Positions 18,113 to 28,121 of a stretch of DNA of 64,000 nt are shown here, piece after piece (position 1 is the first letter of the stretch; each line of letters starts with the position of its first letter). The stretch covers positions 3,376 through 67,375 of the forward strand of contig JAMPFK010000013.1 in NCBI GenBank assembly GCA_023664485.1, given 5' to 3'. Made by a program: the position numbers and the translations under genes. This DNA is from Bacteroides fragilis. Lineage in GTDB: Bacteria; Bacillota; Clostridia; Lachnospirales; Lachnospiraceae. Below the pieces are notes generated by a model. It was not told the DNA's origin and searched no databases. It saw only the letters and a list, made by a program, of their open reading frames with translations.

Positions 18113-20335
18113 ATGAAACGGGAACATGTAAGTAAATTTACATTCAGGATGCAGAAAAAGCTTTTGGTACTGTTTGTACTGGTACTGACGGCCTTTATCG
18201 GGCTGAGCATCCGGCTGATCCTGATCAACAGGAATAAGGGAAACGATTATAAAAAGCAGGTATTGTCACAGCTGGAATATGATTCTGTGACAATACCTTT
18301 TAAGCGTGGAGAAATACTGGATGCCAACGGCACGATACTGGCGATCAGCGATAAGGTATATAATGTTATTCTGGATACAAAGGTCCTGATGGATGATGAA
18401 GCGAATCTGGAGCCTACGCTGAGCGCGCTGCGTACCGTTTTCGGCGTCGATACGGCCGAGGTGCGGGATTATATCGTGACGCATCCCAATTCCTCATATT
18501 ATGTGCTGGCAAGGCGGCTGGATTACGAACAGGTGGAAAAGTTCAAGGCACTGCAGGCGGATGAGGAGAACGGTTCCAGGATAAAAGGAATCTGGTTCGA
18601 GGACGAGTATAAAAGGGAATATCCGAACGGTTCGCTTGCCTGTGACGTCATCGGTTTTACGAGAAGCGACAATGCGGGACAATACGGACTGGAAGAGTAT
18701 TATAATGATATTTTATGCGGTACGAACGGCAGGCAGTATGGGTATCTGAACGACGATTCCAATCTGGAGCGGACGACGATTCCCGCGATCGACGGCTACA
18801 ATATTCAGACGACGATCAACGGCAATATCCAAAGCATTGTCGAAAAGTATCTGCTGGAATTCAACGAGGAATATAAAGACGCCGTCCGGCCGGGAAATGG
18901 GGCGCATAACGTCGGCTGCATCATCATGGAGGTGAATACCGGCAGCATCCTGGCGATGGCAAGTTATCCGAATTACGATCTGAACGATACGCGGAATACG
19001 GACAACCTGATCGGAATGCCGGAGCTGGATGAAAATAACAAGCGGACCGGAGAATACCTGACGGCGGAGATAATACGGGAAATGGATGACGATACGATGT
19101 ATCGGCATCTGGATGCCCTGTGGAAGAATTTCTGTATCGTGGATACCTATGAGCCGGGTTCCGTCGCAAAGCCTTTTACGGTGGCAGCGGCATTGGAGAG
19201 CGGCGCGATCACGGGAGAAGAGAAGTTCAACTGCGAAGGGCGTCTGGAAGTGGGCGATTATAAGATCAAATGCCATCAGATATACGGAGACGGTTATCTC
19301 TCCGTGGCGGAGGGCATCGAGCGTTCCTGTAACGTCGTTCTGATGAATGTGGCGTTCAAGCTGGGAAAAGACAGGTTTATCGATTACCAGCATCTGTTCG
19401 GCTTCGGGCTCAAGACGAATATCGATCTGGCCGGGGAATCGAGAACGGCTTCCCTCGTTTACAGCAAAGAAAATATCCGCCAGACAGAGCTTGCGACCTG
19501 TTCTTTCGGGCAGGGGTTCAACGCTTCGATGATTCAGGTGATCACGGGTTTTTGTTCCCTGATCAACGGCGGTTACTATTATGAGCCGCATGTCGTCAGC
19601 AGGATCATGACCTCGGATGGCGCGACGGTGGAAAATATCGCGCCCAGGCTGTTAAAACAGACGATATCGCAATCGACGAGCGATACGATACTGGAATATT
19701 GTAATCTGGTGGTATCCGGAGAGAACGGGACCGGCAAGACGGCCAGGCCGCCGGGGTATATGATCGGCGGAAAGACGGGGACCGCGGAGACACTGCCCCG
19801 CGGCAATCACGAATATGTCGTATCTTTCCTCGGCTATGCGCCGTCGGACGACCCGGAAATCGCGATCTATGTCGTTGTGGACAGGCCGAATGCGGCACAG
19901 CAGGACGATGCGAAGTACGCGACCAGGATCGTGCGCAAGATATTAATGGAAGTCCTGCCTTATCTGAATATTTTTATGACCGAGGAGTTATCCGAAAAGG
20001 AAGTCGAGGAACTGAACGAACTGCAGCTGCAGATCACGATGCGGCAGCAGGAGGAAGAGGGAGAAGGCGAAGGGGAAGAGGCCGGGGAAGAGGAAGAAGA
20101 GCCGGAACCGGAATCGGCTGCGGATACGGAAACCTGGAAAACCTTCCCACGCGACGAAGAGTCCGGCTATCTGAAGGATCCCGGTACCGGCAATCTGGTG
20201 GATCCGGATACGGGCGCGTCGGTCAGCGGAGATCCGCTGATTACGGGCGGTGAGAACGATACTCCTGTAAGCGGCGTCGGGGAACCTCCGGAAGACGGCG
20301 ATAAACAGGGAGAGGACGATTCCGGCATCTGGTAG
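18113..20335 (+). CDS. class B penicillin-binding protein (FtsI/PBP2B type), acidic C-terminal tail
   Basis: Membrane-anchored transpeptidase for septal peptidoglycan. It has a single N-terminal transmembrane helix, a PBP dimerisation domain, then the transpeptidase domain with SVAK (catalytic Ser ~350, Lys ~353), SCN near 405 and KTG near 554. No PASTA repeats are present. Residues beyond ~645 form a Glu-rich then Gly/Asp/Pro-rich tail of about 95 residues that is not part of the fold. Length is 740 aa. A terminator-like hairpin separates it from a second class B PBP. Confidence 0.85.
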   Translation: MKREHVSKFTFRMQKKLLVLFVLVLTAFIGLSIRLILINRNKGNDYKKQVLSQLEYDSVTIPFKRGEILDANGTILAISDKVYNVILDTKVLMDDEANLEPTLSALRTVFGVDTAEVRDYIVTHPNSSYYVLARRLDYEQVEKFKALQADEENGSRIKGIWFEDEYKREYPNGSLACDVIGFTRSDNAGQYGLEEYYNDILCGTNGRQYGYLNDDSNLERTTIPAIDGYNIQTTINGNIQSIVEKYLLEFNEEYKDAVRPGNGAHNVGCIIMEVNTGSILAMASYPNYDLNDTRNTDNLIGMPELDENNKRTGEYLTAEIIREMDDDTMYRHLDALWKNFCIVDTYEPGSVAKPFTVAAALESGAITGEEKFNCEGRLEVGDYKIKCHQIYGDGYLSVAEGIERSCNVVLMNVAFKLGKDRFIDYQHLFGFGLKTNIDLAGESRTASLVYSKENIRQTELATCSFGQGFNASMIQVITGFCSLINGGYYYEPHVVSRIMTSDGATVENIAPRLLKQTISQSTSDTILEYCNLVVSGENGTGKTARPPGYMIGGKTGTAETLPRGNHEYVVSFLGYAPSDDPEIAIYVVVDRPNAAQQDDAKYATRIVRKILMEVLPYLNIFMTEELSEKEVEELNELQLQITMRQQEEEGEGEGEEAGEEEEEPEPESAADTETWKTFPRDEESGYLKDPGTGNLVDPDTGASVSGDPLITGGENDTPVSGVGEPPEDGDKQGEDDSGIW

Positions 20336-20362
20336 GATAGAATTGTTATAGTTCATACGAAT

Positions 20363-20411
20363 AACCTCATAAAAACGGTAATAAATTATATTAATACCTT
20401 TTTATGAGGTT
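20363..20411 (+). terminator. terminator-like hairpin between the two PBP genes
   Basis: A perfect 13-bp inverted repeat (20363-20375 with 20399-20411, arms AACCTCATAAAAA/TTTTTATGAGGTT), extended internally by GGTA/TACC after a bulged C. The downstream tail TTCTTG is a weak T-tract, so partial termination or processing is plausible. It ends only 10 bp before the next start codon. Confidence 0.55.
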
Positions 20412-20421
20412 TTCTTGAAAG

Positions 20422-22200
20422 ATGAAGGAAGCGGATTATTCTCATAAGACTTTTCACAGGAACAAAACGGTCACGGTATTGTTCTTCTGTCTGGCGATTT
20501 TCACAGTGCTGATCGGACGGCTGGTATATCTGATGGTCTTTCAGTCGGAATATTATATGGAAAAAGCCAGGGAACTGCATGAGCGGGAACGCAGTATCAA
20601 AGCCGCGAGGGGCAGGATCATAGACGCCAACGGAGAGATTCTGGCCGATAACCGGACGGTATGTACGATATCGGTCATCCACAATCAGATAGAGGATCCG
20701 GAGCAGGTCATCGCCGTATTGTCGAAGGAGCTGGACTTATCGGAAGAGTATGTCAGAAAGCGCGTAGAAAAATATTCCGCCATCGAAAAGATCAAAAGCA
20801 ATGTGGATAAATCCGTGGGGGATGCGGTTCGGGCTTACGAACTTTCGGGCGTCAAAGTGGACGAAGATTATAAGAGGTATTATCCTTACGATTCCCTCGC
20901 TTCCAAGGTGCTCGGTTTTACGGGCGGAGATAATCAGGGTATTATCGGCCTGGAAGTCATTTATGAAGAATATCTGCAGGGCGAGGCGGGCATGATCCTG
21001 ACAGTGACGGACGCAAAAGGGGTCGAGGTGCCGGAGGCCGGGGAAGAGCGTATCGAGCCTGTAAACGGTAAAGATTTATATATCAGCCTGGATATGAATA
21101 TCCAGAGCTATGCGACCCAGCTTGCCATACAGACGATGGAGACAAAGCAGGCGGAAAGCGTTTCGATGATCGTGATGAACCCGCAGAACGGGGAAATCAA
21201 AGCGATGGTGAACGTGCCGGAATTCGATCTGAATCATCCTTATACGCTGCCGGAGGATTTGGAAGAGGCAGATCTGAGCGCCGAAAAGAAACAGGAGTTG
21301 TTGAATGCCATGTGGCGTAACGGCTGTATCAACGATACCTATGAACCGGGTTCCACATTTAAAACAGTGACGGCTGCCGCGGCTCTGGAGGAGGGCGTCG
21401 TTACGGTCGATGATACGTTCAGCTGTCCGGGATATGTCATGGTGGAAGACAGGCGCATCCGCTGCCATAAAGTCGCGGGCCACGGGGCGGAGAATTTCGT
21501 GCAGGCGACGATGAACTCCTGTAATCCCGTTTTTGTAACGGTGGGACTGCGGCTCGGCGTGGATAATTATTATAAATATTTCAAAAAATTCGGTCTGCTC
21601 GACAAGACCGGAATCGACCTGCCGGGCGAGGCGGGAACGATCATGCATAAGAAAGAGAACATCGGTCTGGTGGAACTCGCCACCATTTCTTTCGGGCAGT
21701 CCTTTCAGATCACGCCGATTCAGCTGGCGGTAACGGTCGCTTCTTTTGTAAACGGCGGGAAACGCGTCACGCCGCATTTTGGCGTACGGGTAGCCGGTAC
21801 GGACGGAAGTGGCAGTCAGTCTTTTGCCTGTCAGGTAAAGGAAAATATCATATCCGCGGAAACGTCGGAAACGATGAAGTATCTGCTGGAGCAGGTCGTG
21901 GAGAACGGCGGCGGGCAGAAAGCCTATATCGAAGGATACCGCATCGGCGGCAAGACCGCCACGAGCCAGACCCTGCCGAGAGGAAGCGGCAAATATATCG
22001 CTTCTTTTGTGGGATTCGCGCCGGCCGATAACCCTGAAATACTCGCTCTCTGTATTATCAACCATCCGCAGGGCGTCTATTACGGAGGCCAGATCGCGGC
22101 GCCGGTCGTGAAGCAGCTTTTTGAAAATATTCTTCCTTATTTAGAGGATATGGATTATAATAACAGAAGCGGTTCTATGGGAACCGCGTCTGCAGAGTGA
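20422..22200 (+). CDS. class B penicillin-binding protein (SpoVD/FtsI type)
   Basis: Second tandem transpeptidase, 592 aa, with an N-terminal transmembrane helix, dimerisation domain and transpeptidase domain. Motifs are STFK (Ser ~311), SCN in MNSCNPVF, and GGKTATSQ, where the usual KTG triad reads KTA (~511-513). In Firmicutes, paired PBP2B/SpoVD genes at this place serve vegetative division and spore cortex synthesis; which copy does which cannot be decided from sequence alone. The start at 20422 has a weak ribosome site (TTGAAAG). Confidence 0.85.
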   Translation: MKEADYSHKTFHRNKTVTVLFFCLAIFTVLIGRLVYLMVFQSEYYMEKARELHERERSIKAARGRIIDANGEILADNRTVCTISVIHNQIEDPEQVIAVLSKELDLSEEYVRKRVEKYSAIEKIKSNVDKSVGDAVRAYELSGVKVDEDYKRYYPYDSLASKVLGFTGGDNQGIIGLEVIYEEYLQGEAGMILTVTDAKGVEVPEAGEERIEPVNGKDLYISLDMNIQSYATQLAIQTMETKQAESVSMIVMNPQNGEIKAMVNVPEFDLNHPYTLPEDLEEADLSAEKKQELLNAMWRNGCINDTYEPGSTFKTVTAAAALEEGVVTVDDTFSCPGYVMVEDRRIRCHKVAGHGAENFVQATMNSCNPVFVTVGLRLGVDNYYKYFKKFGLLDKTGIDLPGEAGTIMHKKENIGLVELATISFGQSFQITPIQLAVTVASFVNGGKRVTPHFGVRVAGTDGSGSQSFACQVKENIISAETSETMKYLLEQVVENGGGQKAYIEGYRIGGKTATSQTLPRGSGKYIASFVGFAPADNPEILALCIINHPQGVYYGGQIAAPVVKQLFENILPYLEDMDYNNRSGSMGTASAE

Positions 22201-22257
22201 CCCGGAAGGGCCGCGGCTGTTTGGCTTCAATAAGATTTGAAGGAGGCATGAAGATAA

Positions 22258-23217
22258 ATGGATGCTACAATTTTGATGTCAGTAATCATTTCATTTGCGA
22301 TCAGCGTTGTGCTGGGGCCGGTCGTGATCCCGTTCCTGAAAAGGCTGAAAGTCGGCCAGACAGTCAGAGATGAAGGGCCCAAAGAGCATTTGAAAAAGAA
22401 CGGGACGCCTACGATGGGCGGAATCCTGATTTTAATCAGTATTGTAGCGACTTCGATTCTTTATGTAAAAGACTATCCCCGGATCATTCCGATCCTGTTT
22501 GTGACGATGGGCTTCGGCCTGATCGGGTTTCTGGACGATTATATCAAAGTCGTTCTGAAACGTTCGATGGGCCTCAGGGCATGGCAGAAGATGGCGCTGC
22601 AGATCCTTGTGACGGGAGTATTCGCGTATTATATTACGCATTATACGGATGTCCCGCTGGCGATGAAGGTTCCCTTTATGCCGGGGGCGGCGCTTGATTT
22701 TGGCGTTTTGAATATTCCGATCCTGTTCTTTATTGTGCTCGGTACGGTGAACGGCGCGAACTTTACGGACGGCCTGGACGGCTTGGCGAGTTCCGTTACC
22801 GTCCTGATAGCGACCTTTTTTACGGTCGTCGCGATCGGTACGCAGAGCGGAATCGAACCGGTCACCTGTGCGGTAGTCGGCGCGCTGCTCGGTTTTCTGC
22901 TGTTCAACGTGTATCCGGCGAGCGTTTTCATGGGAGATACGGGCTCGCTCGCGCTCGGCGGTTTTGTGGCGGCGGCGGCTTATATGCTGCAGATGCCGGT
23001 CTTTCTGGCAATTGTGGCGTTTATTTATGTCATCGAAGTATTATCGGTCATCATTCAGGTGTCGTATTTTAAAATATCGGGCGGAAAGCGCATTTTTAAA
23101 ATGGCGCCGATCCATCATCATTTTGAGCTGTGCGGCTGGTCCGAGACAAGAGTGGTCGCTGTTTTTTCGATCGTGACGGCGCTGCTTTGCCTGGTGGCGC
23201 TGATGGGATTAAGTTAA
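22258..23217 (+). CDS. mraY: phospho-MurNAc-pentapeptide transferase
   Basis: Polytopic membrane enzyme making lipid I from UDP-MurNAc-pentapeptide and undecaprenyl phosphate. Motifs are the N-terminal TMGG segment, NFTDGLDGLA, the catalytic aspartate block VFMGDTGSLALGGF and the HHHFE motif in MAPIHHHFELCGWSE. Length is 319 aa, with an AAGGAGG ribosome site. Confidence 0.97.
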   Translation: MDATILMSVIISFAISVVLGPVVIPFLKRLKVGQTVRDEGPKEHLKKNGTPTMGGILILISIVATSILYVKDYPRIIPILFVTMGFGLIGFLDDYIKVVLKRSMGLRAWQKMALQILVTGVFAYYITHYTDVPLAMKVPFMPGAALDFGVLNIPILFFIVLGTVNGANFTDGLDGLASSVTVLIATFFTVVAIGTQSGIEPVTCAVVGALLGFLLFNVYPASVFMGDTGSLALGGFVAAAAYMLQMPVFLAIVAFIYVIEVLSVIIQVSYFKISGGKRIFKMAPIHHHFELCGWSETRVVAVFSIVTALLCLVALMGLS

Positions 23218-23238
23218 AAGGAATAGAGGGGAACAGGG

Positions 23239-24618
23239 TTGAATAAGAACGCGGAGATGGAATTTAAAGGAAAAAAGATATTGGTAGTGGGCGCCGGCAT
23301 CAGCGGTATCGGGGCGGCGGAGGCCCTGTGCGGCGTGGGGGCCTGTCCGGTCCTGTATGATGAAAAGGCGTCCAAAGAGGAGATAGAGAAGAAGCTCCCC
23401 GCTTCCTGTACCTGCTGTGAAATCGTGACGGGAAGCCTTCCGGAGGAGCGAAAAGAGGAGATTTCGCTCGCCGTTTTCAGTCCGGGCGTGCCGGTCGATA
23501 CGCCGTTTGCCGGGAGCCTGCGGGAAAAGGGCATCGGTATCTGGGGCGAGATAGAGCTCGCCTATGTCCTTGGAAAAGGAAAGGTCATCGCGATTACCGG
23601 GACGAACGGCAAGACGACGACGACTTCCCTGGTCGGGGAAATCATGAAAAGGCATTATGAAAGCGTTTATGTGGTGGGAAATATCGGAAATCCCTATACG
23701 CAGACGGCGCTTCAATCCGTGGAGGATACGGTAACGGTGGCGGAGATCAGCAGCTTCCAGTTAGAAACGATTCAGTCTTTTCACCCTGCCGTATCGGCGA
23801 TCTTAAATATTACGCCGGATCATTTGAACAGGCATCATACGATGGAGAATTATATCGCGGTCAAAGAACGGATCGCACAGAACCAGACAAAGGACGACAT
23901 CTGCGTGCTGAATTATGAGGATCCCAATACGAGAAAATTCGGCGCGGGCTGTCCTGCGGGCGTCATCTATTTTTCTTCCGCGAGAAGGCTGGAAGAGGGG
24001 CTGTATCTTAATGGGGAGGAAATTTACCAGGCCAGCGGAGGATATGCCGAAAGGCTCATGAATATCCATGAGATGAAGCTGGTCGGCCTCTGTAACGTGG
24101 AAAATGTGATGGCGGCTATCGCGATCTCGCAGTCCGCCGGCGTGCCGATGGAAGAAATCTTGGAAACGGTAAGGCAGTTCAGGGCGGTGGAACACCGCAT
24201 CGAATTTGTGGCGTCGAAACGGGGCGTGGATTATTATAACGACTCCAAGGCGACCAACCCGGACGCGGCCATTCAGGGAATCCGGGCGATGACGAAGCCG
24301 ACGGTCTTAATCGGGGGCGGCTATGATAAAGAGAGCGAATATGACGATTGGATCGAGGCCTTTAACGGAAAAGTAAAATGTCTCGTCCTGATCGGGCAGA
24401 CGCGGGAGAAGATCGCGGCCTGCGCCAAAGCGCATGGCGTTGAGAATATTGTGCTTGCGGACAGTTTCGGGGAAGCGCTGGATATCTGTACAAAGAGAGC
24501 GGTCCCCGGCGATGCGGTGCTGCTTTCGCCCGCCTGTGCGAGCTGGGGGATGTTCCCCAATTATGAAGTAAGAGGCAGAGAATTTAAAGAGTATGTTGAA
24601 GGGCTGAAGGAGTTATAG
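23239..24618 (+). CDS. murD: UDP-MurNAc-L-alanine:D-glutamate ligase
   Basis: Mur ligase adding D-Glu. It has an N-terminal Rossmann domain (KILVVGAGISGIGAAE), ATP site ITGTNGKTTTTS, EISSFQLE and NDSKATNPDA. The start is TTG 23239, placed 7 nt after AGAGGGG; an in-frame ATG at 23257 lacks such a site. Length is 459 aa. It is 3 bp from ftsW. Confidence 0.95.
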   Translation: MNKNAEMEFKGKKILVVGAGISGIGAAEALCGVGACPVLYDEKASKEEIEKKLPASCTCCEIVTGSLPEERKEEISLAVFSPGVPVDTPFAGSLREKGIGIWGEIELAYVLGKGKVIAITGTNGKTTTTSLVGEIMKRHYESVYVVGNIGNPYTQTALQSVEDTVTVAEISSFQLETIQSFHPAVSAILNITPDHLNRHHTMENYIAVKERIAQNQTKDDICVLNYEDPNTRKFGAGCPAGVIYFSSARRLEEGLYLNGEEIYQASGGYAERLMNIHEMKLVGLCNVENVMAAIAISQSAGVPMEEILETVRQFRAVEHRIEFVASKRGVDYYNDSKATNPDAAIQGIRAMTKPTVLIGGGYDKESEYDDWIEAFNGKVKCLVLIGQTREKIAACAKAHGVENIVLADSFGEALDICTKRAVPGDAVLLSPACASWGMFPNYEVRGREFKEYVEGLKEL

Positions 24619-24621
24619 AGC

Positions 24622-25791
24622 GTGGCGGAAAGAGGCTTATCCCGTAGAAAATCGAATATTGCGAATTATATGGACTATACGCTGCTGTTCATTGTCATTT
24701 TCCTGCTGGGCTTCGGGCTTGTAATGGTATATTCCACAAGCTCCTATTCGGCGAACTTGCAGTTTGACGGGGATTCCGCCTGGTATTTCAGGAAACAGCT
24801 CGGCGCAACGGCGGTCGGCCTTGTGGCGATGATAGTCGTAGCGAATATTCCGTATCATTTCTGGGAGCGTTTTGCGATGCTGGGCTATATCGTTTCCGTT
24901 ATCCTGATCCTGCTGATCATTCCGTTCGGAACGACATCGCACGGCGCGAAGCGGTGGCTGAATATCGCTGGTATTTCCGTACAGCCGGCGGAAATTGCGA
25001 AGCTGGGCATGATCCTTTTTCTCGCGAGCATGATCTGTTCGATGGGAAAAGGCATCCGGCAGCGGAAAGGATTCCTCACCGTGCTGGCGGTCCCGGTGCC
25101 GATCGCGCTGATGCTGTGGCGGATCACGTCGAATTTAAGTTCTGCGATCATCGTTATGGGCATCGCGGTACTGATGCTGTTCGTAGCCTGTCCCGATTAT
25201 AAGCGGTTTATCATTCTTGCGCTGGCTGCGCTCGTTTCGGCGGCGGTCATCGTATTTATCATTGTAAAAATGGCGGAGTCAGGGGCGGATGACCTCGGCG
25301 GGTTCCGCGGCGCGCGGATTCTGGCGTGGCTTGACCCGGAAGCGTATGCCAGCGGAAAAGGCTTTCAGACGCTGCAGGGGCTGTATGCCATCGGCTCCGG
25401 CGGGATCCTCGGCAAGGGACTTGGCAACAGCAAGCAGAAGCTGGGTTTTATACCGGAGGCGCAGAACGATATGATTTTCTCGATCATCTGCGAGGAACTC
25501 GGACTGTTCGGTGCGATCGCCGTTATTCTGATGTTCATCATGCTCATCTGGCGTTTTATGATCATCGCCAATAACGCGCCGGACTTATTCGGAGCTCTGT
25601 TAGTGGTCGGGGCGCTCGGACATATTGCGATCCAGGTCATCCTGAACATAGCCGTTGTAACGAATACCATTCCGAATACGGGTATTTCCCTGCCGTTTAT
25701 CAGCTATGGAGGTACTTCGGTACTGTTTCTGCTGATTGAAATCGGGCTCGTACTCAGCGTGGCGAGGGGGATCCGGTTAAAAGATTTATAA
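24622..25791 (+). CDS. ftsW: FtsW/SpoVE/RodA-family peptidoglycan polymerase
   Basis: SEDS glycosyltransferase with about ten transmembrane helices that polymerises lipid II together with a class B PBP. The family block NTIPNTGISLPFISYGGTS and VFSIIcEE-like ENDMIFSIICEELG region are visible. The start is GTG 24622 with AAGGAG at 24607-24612. Length is 389 aa. Either FtsW or SpoVE is possible, given two PBP partners upstream. Confidence 0.9.
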   Translation: MAERGLSRRKSNIANYMDYTLLFIVIFLLGFGLVMVYSTSSYSANLQFDGDSAWYFRKQLGATAVGLVAMIVVANIPYHFWERFAMLGYIVSVILILLIIPFGTTSHGAKRWLNIAGISVQPAEIAKLGMILFLASMICSMGKGIRQRKGFLTVLAVPVPIALMLWRITSNLSSAIIVMGIAVLMLFVACPDYKRFIILALAALVSAAVIVFIIVKMAESGADDLGGFRGARILAWLDPEAYASGKGFQTLQGLYAIGSGGILGKGLGNSKQKLGFIPEAQNDMIFSIICEELGLFGAIAVILMFIMLIWRFMIIANNAPDLFGALLVVGALGHIAIQVILNIAVVTNTIPNTGISLPFISYGGTSVLFLLIEIGLVLSVARGIRLKDL

Positions 25792-25864
25792 GTACAAGAT
25801 AATTTTTACAGTTTTTTCCATATAGATAAAGTAGGTCATATATTATCTGCTTTGAGGATTTGCT

Positions 25865-27115
25865 ATGGATGCGATTCAGATATATGGTGGAAACTGTCTG
25901 AAAGGTCAGGTTAAGATACAGGGCTCCAAAAATGCAGTGCTGCCGATTCTGGCAGCAACTCTTTTAATAGACGGTGTCTGTGAGATAGAAAACTGTCCGG
26001 CGATCAGCGATGTATATCATATGCTTCGTCTGATGGAGAGTTTGTGTTGTACCATAGAACGGGATGGACATACCGTAAGGGTGGATGCCTCCGGGGTATC
26101 CCGCTGCGATATGCCGTCGGATTCCGTTTGTGTCATGCGTTCTTCTATTATGCTGCTCGGCGCGCTGCTCGCCCGTACGGGAAGCGTCAGTATGCAGTAT
26201 CCGGGCGGCTGCGTTATCGGGAAACGCCCTATCGACCTGCATCTGCAGGGCTTCAGGAGAATGGGCGTCCTTATCCGGGAACGGGAGGACGGGTTCGATG
26301 CGGAGACAAAAGGGCTGACCGGGGCCATCCACAGGCTTCCCTTTGTCAGCGTGGGCGCGACGGAAAACCTCGTACTGGCGGCCGTGCTGGCCAAAGGGGA
26401 TACGGTCATTGAAAATGCGGCGCAGGAGCCGGAAATAACCGCGTTGTGCGGTTTTTTGCAAAAAGCGGGAGCGGATATCGAGGGCGCCGGCACGAAAACG
26501 CTCCGCATCCGGGGCGTGGAAAGGCTGCATACGGTAACATACCGGGTTCCGGCGGACAGAATCGTAGCCGGCACTTATCTGGCGGCCTGCCTGTGCTGCG
26601 GAGGCGAGGTTTTTTTGAAGGAAGCGCCCTGTATGCAGATGAAGGCCGTCAGCGCGGCCGCAGCTTCGATGGGAGCGGAGATTGAGGAAAGCGGAGAGGG
26701 TCTTTTCGCGGTCTGCCGGGAAAGAAGGGAGATGCCGCCCGGCCTCGTGACAGAGTGCTATCCGGGATTCCCGACGGATCTGCAGTCCGCTTTTCTCGCC
26801 GCAATGGCGTTGGCGGACGGCGAAGGCGTACTGGAGGAGACGATTTTTGAGAACCGGTTCCGCATCGTGCCGCAGCTGCAGCGGATGGGAGCAAAGATCC
26901 GCTGTGAGAATAACCGCGTCTTTGTGTCGGGTGTCGGGCGGCTTCGCGGGACGGAGCTTATGGCGGAGGAACTGCGCGGCGGCGCGGCGTTAGTCCTCGC
27001 AGGAAGCGCGGCGGAAGGCCGGAGCACGATAAGGAACAGGCACTTTATCGAAAGAGGCTATGAGGATATCTGTCAGGATATGCGCTTGCTCGGCGCCAAA
27101 GTACAGAAGGAATGA
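25865..27115 (+). CDS. murA: UDP-GlcNAc 1-carboxyvinyltransferase
   Basis: First committed step of peptidoglycan synthesis (enolpyruvyl transfer from PEP). It has the N-terminal GSKNAVLPILAATLL and the active-site loop PGGCVIGKRPIDLHL with catalytic Cys ~116, the fosfomycin target. Length is 416 aa. It lies where murG is found in many relatives; murG is missing here. TTGAGG is 8 nt before the ATG. Confidence 0.95.
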   Translation: MDAIQIYGGNCLKGQVKIQGSKNAVLPILAATLLIDGVCEIENCPAISDVYHMLRLMESLCCTIERDGHTVRVDASGVSRCDMPSDSVCVMRSSIMLLGALLARTGSVSMQYPGGCVIGKRPIDLHLQGFRRMGVLIREREDGFDAETKGLTGAIHRLPFVSVGATENLVLAAVLAKGDTVIENAAQEPEITALCGFLQKAGADIEGAGTKTLRIRGVERLHTVTYRVPADRIVAGTYLAACLCCGGEVFLKEAPCMQMKAVSAAAASMGAEIEESGEGLFAVCRERREMPPGLVTECYPGFPTDLQSAFLAAMALADGEGVLEETIFENRFRIVPQLQRMGAKIRCENNRVFVSGVGRLRGTELMAEELRGGAALVLAGSAAEGRSTIRNRHFIERGYEDICQDMRLLGAKVQKE

Positions 27116-27148
27116 AGTTTTTTCAGAGATTAAAGGAATCCAGGGGAT

Positions 27149-27988
27149 ATGAGCAGCAGGAAAGCCGTAAAAAAACTGAATAAAAAGAATCCTTATCTGC
27201 GGCTTGTGAAAGGCGGCGCCAAAAAGGGGAAGCAGAAAGAGCAGCCGGAGCAGAAGCTTCGTTTCGGCAGAGCGAAACGGATCATCATTCTTTCTGTCAG
27301 CCTTTTCCTGCTGTTCATCCTGCTCGTATCGGGCTATATTTATATTGTAGAAAATTATACGGTCACTACCGTATATGTGGAAGGCAATGTGCATTATACA
27401 AACGAAGAGATTATGGCGATGGTCATGGATGGGCGGTATGGGAACAATTCCATTTTTTTGTCTCTGAAGTACCGGGATAAGGGGATGGAGGATATTCCTT
27501 TCATTCAGACGATGGACGTTTCCGTAGAGGCAAGGGATACCATCAGGATCAAGGTATATGAAAAGGCAGTAGCGGGTTATGTGGCATATCTGGGACGGTA
27601 TATTTATTTTGACAGGGACGGTATTGTGGTGGAGACCTCCGAAGAAAGCACGCCGGGAATTCCGCAGGTAACGGGGCTTTCCTTTTCCCATGTGATTCTG
27701 CATGAGCCGCTCCCCGTGGAAAATCAGGAAGTCTTTGAAGATATTCTGAATATTACGCAGCTGCTCGAAAAATATTCTCTGCCGGTGGACAAGATCTATT
27801 TTTCGTCCGATTATCAGGTGACGCTTATTTTCGGAGACGCGCGGGTGGCGATGGGGCCTGGCGAGGATATCGATGAAAAGATCATGGAGCTGCAGTATAT
27901 GCTTCCGAGCCTGGAGGGGAAGAGCGGAACGCTGGATATGAGGGAGTATACGGAAGATACGAGAATGATCAGCTTTGAGCCGGATTAG
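27149..27988 (+). CDS. ftsQ: cell division protein FtsQ/DivIB
   Basis: Bitopic divisome protein with a basic cytoplasmic N-terminus (many Lys/Arg in residues 1-47), one transmembrane helix (IIILSVSLFLLFILLVSGYI) and an extracellular POTRA domain opening with VTTVYVEGNVHYTNEEI. Length is 279 aa. It scaffolds FtsL/FtsB and the septal synthase. It lies between murA and ftsZ, with no ftsA gene in between. Confidence 0.85.
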   Translation: MSSRKAVKKLNKKNPYLRLVKGGAKKGKQKEQPEQKLRFGRAKRIIILSVSLFLLFILLVSGYIYIVENYTVTTVYVEGNVHYTNEEIMAMVMDGRYGNNSIFLSLKYRDKGMEDIPFIQTMDVSVEARDTIRIKVYEKAVAGYVAYLGRYIYFDRDGIVVETSEESTPGIPQVTGLSFSHVILHEPLPVENQEVFEDILNITQLLEKYSLPVDKIYFSSDYQVTLIFGDARVAMGPGEDIDEKIMELQYMLPSLEGKSGTLDMREYTEDTRMISFEPD

Positions 27989-28051
27989 CCGGTAATTTTT
28001 TCCAATTTACCGATAAAGTAAAAATAGGAATGAAAATAGAAAAAATGGGGG

Positions 28052-28080
28052 TTGCTAATTTCAGCAAATAATTATATGAT
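28052..28080 (+). promoter_or_regulatory. ftsZ promoter
   Basis: TTGCTA (28052-28057), a 17-bp spacer and TATGAT (28075-28080), 41 bp before the ftsZ start codon. It gives ftsZ its own transcription in addition to read-through from the cluster. Confidence 0.7.
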
Positions 28081-28121
28081 AATCTATATGAGTTTATTTT
28101 GTAATAAAAGGAGGTACTACC

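Noticed and set aside
27990..28012. CGGTAA/TTACCG stem after ftsQ
   Set aside because: Only six base pairs and no T-tract; too weak to call a terminator.
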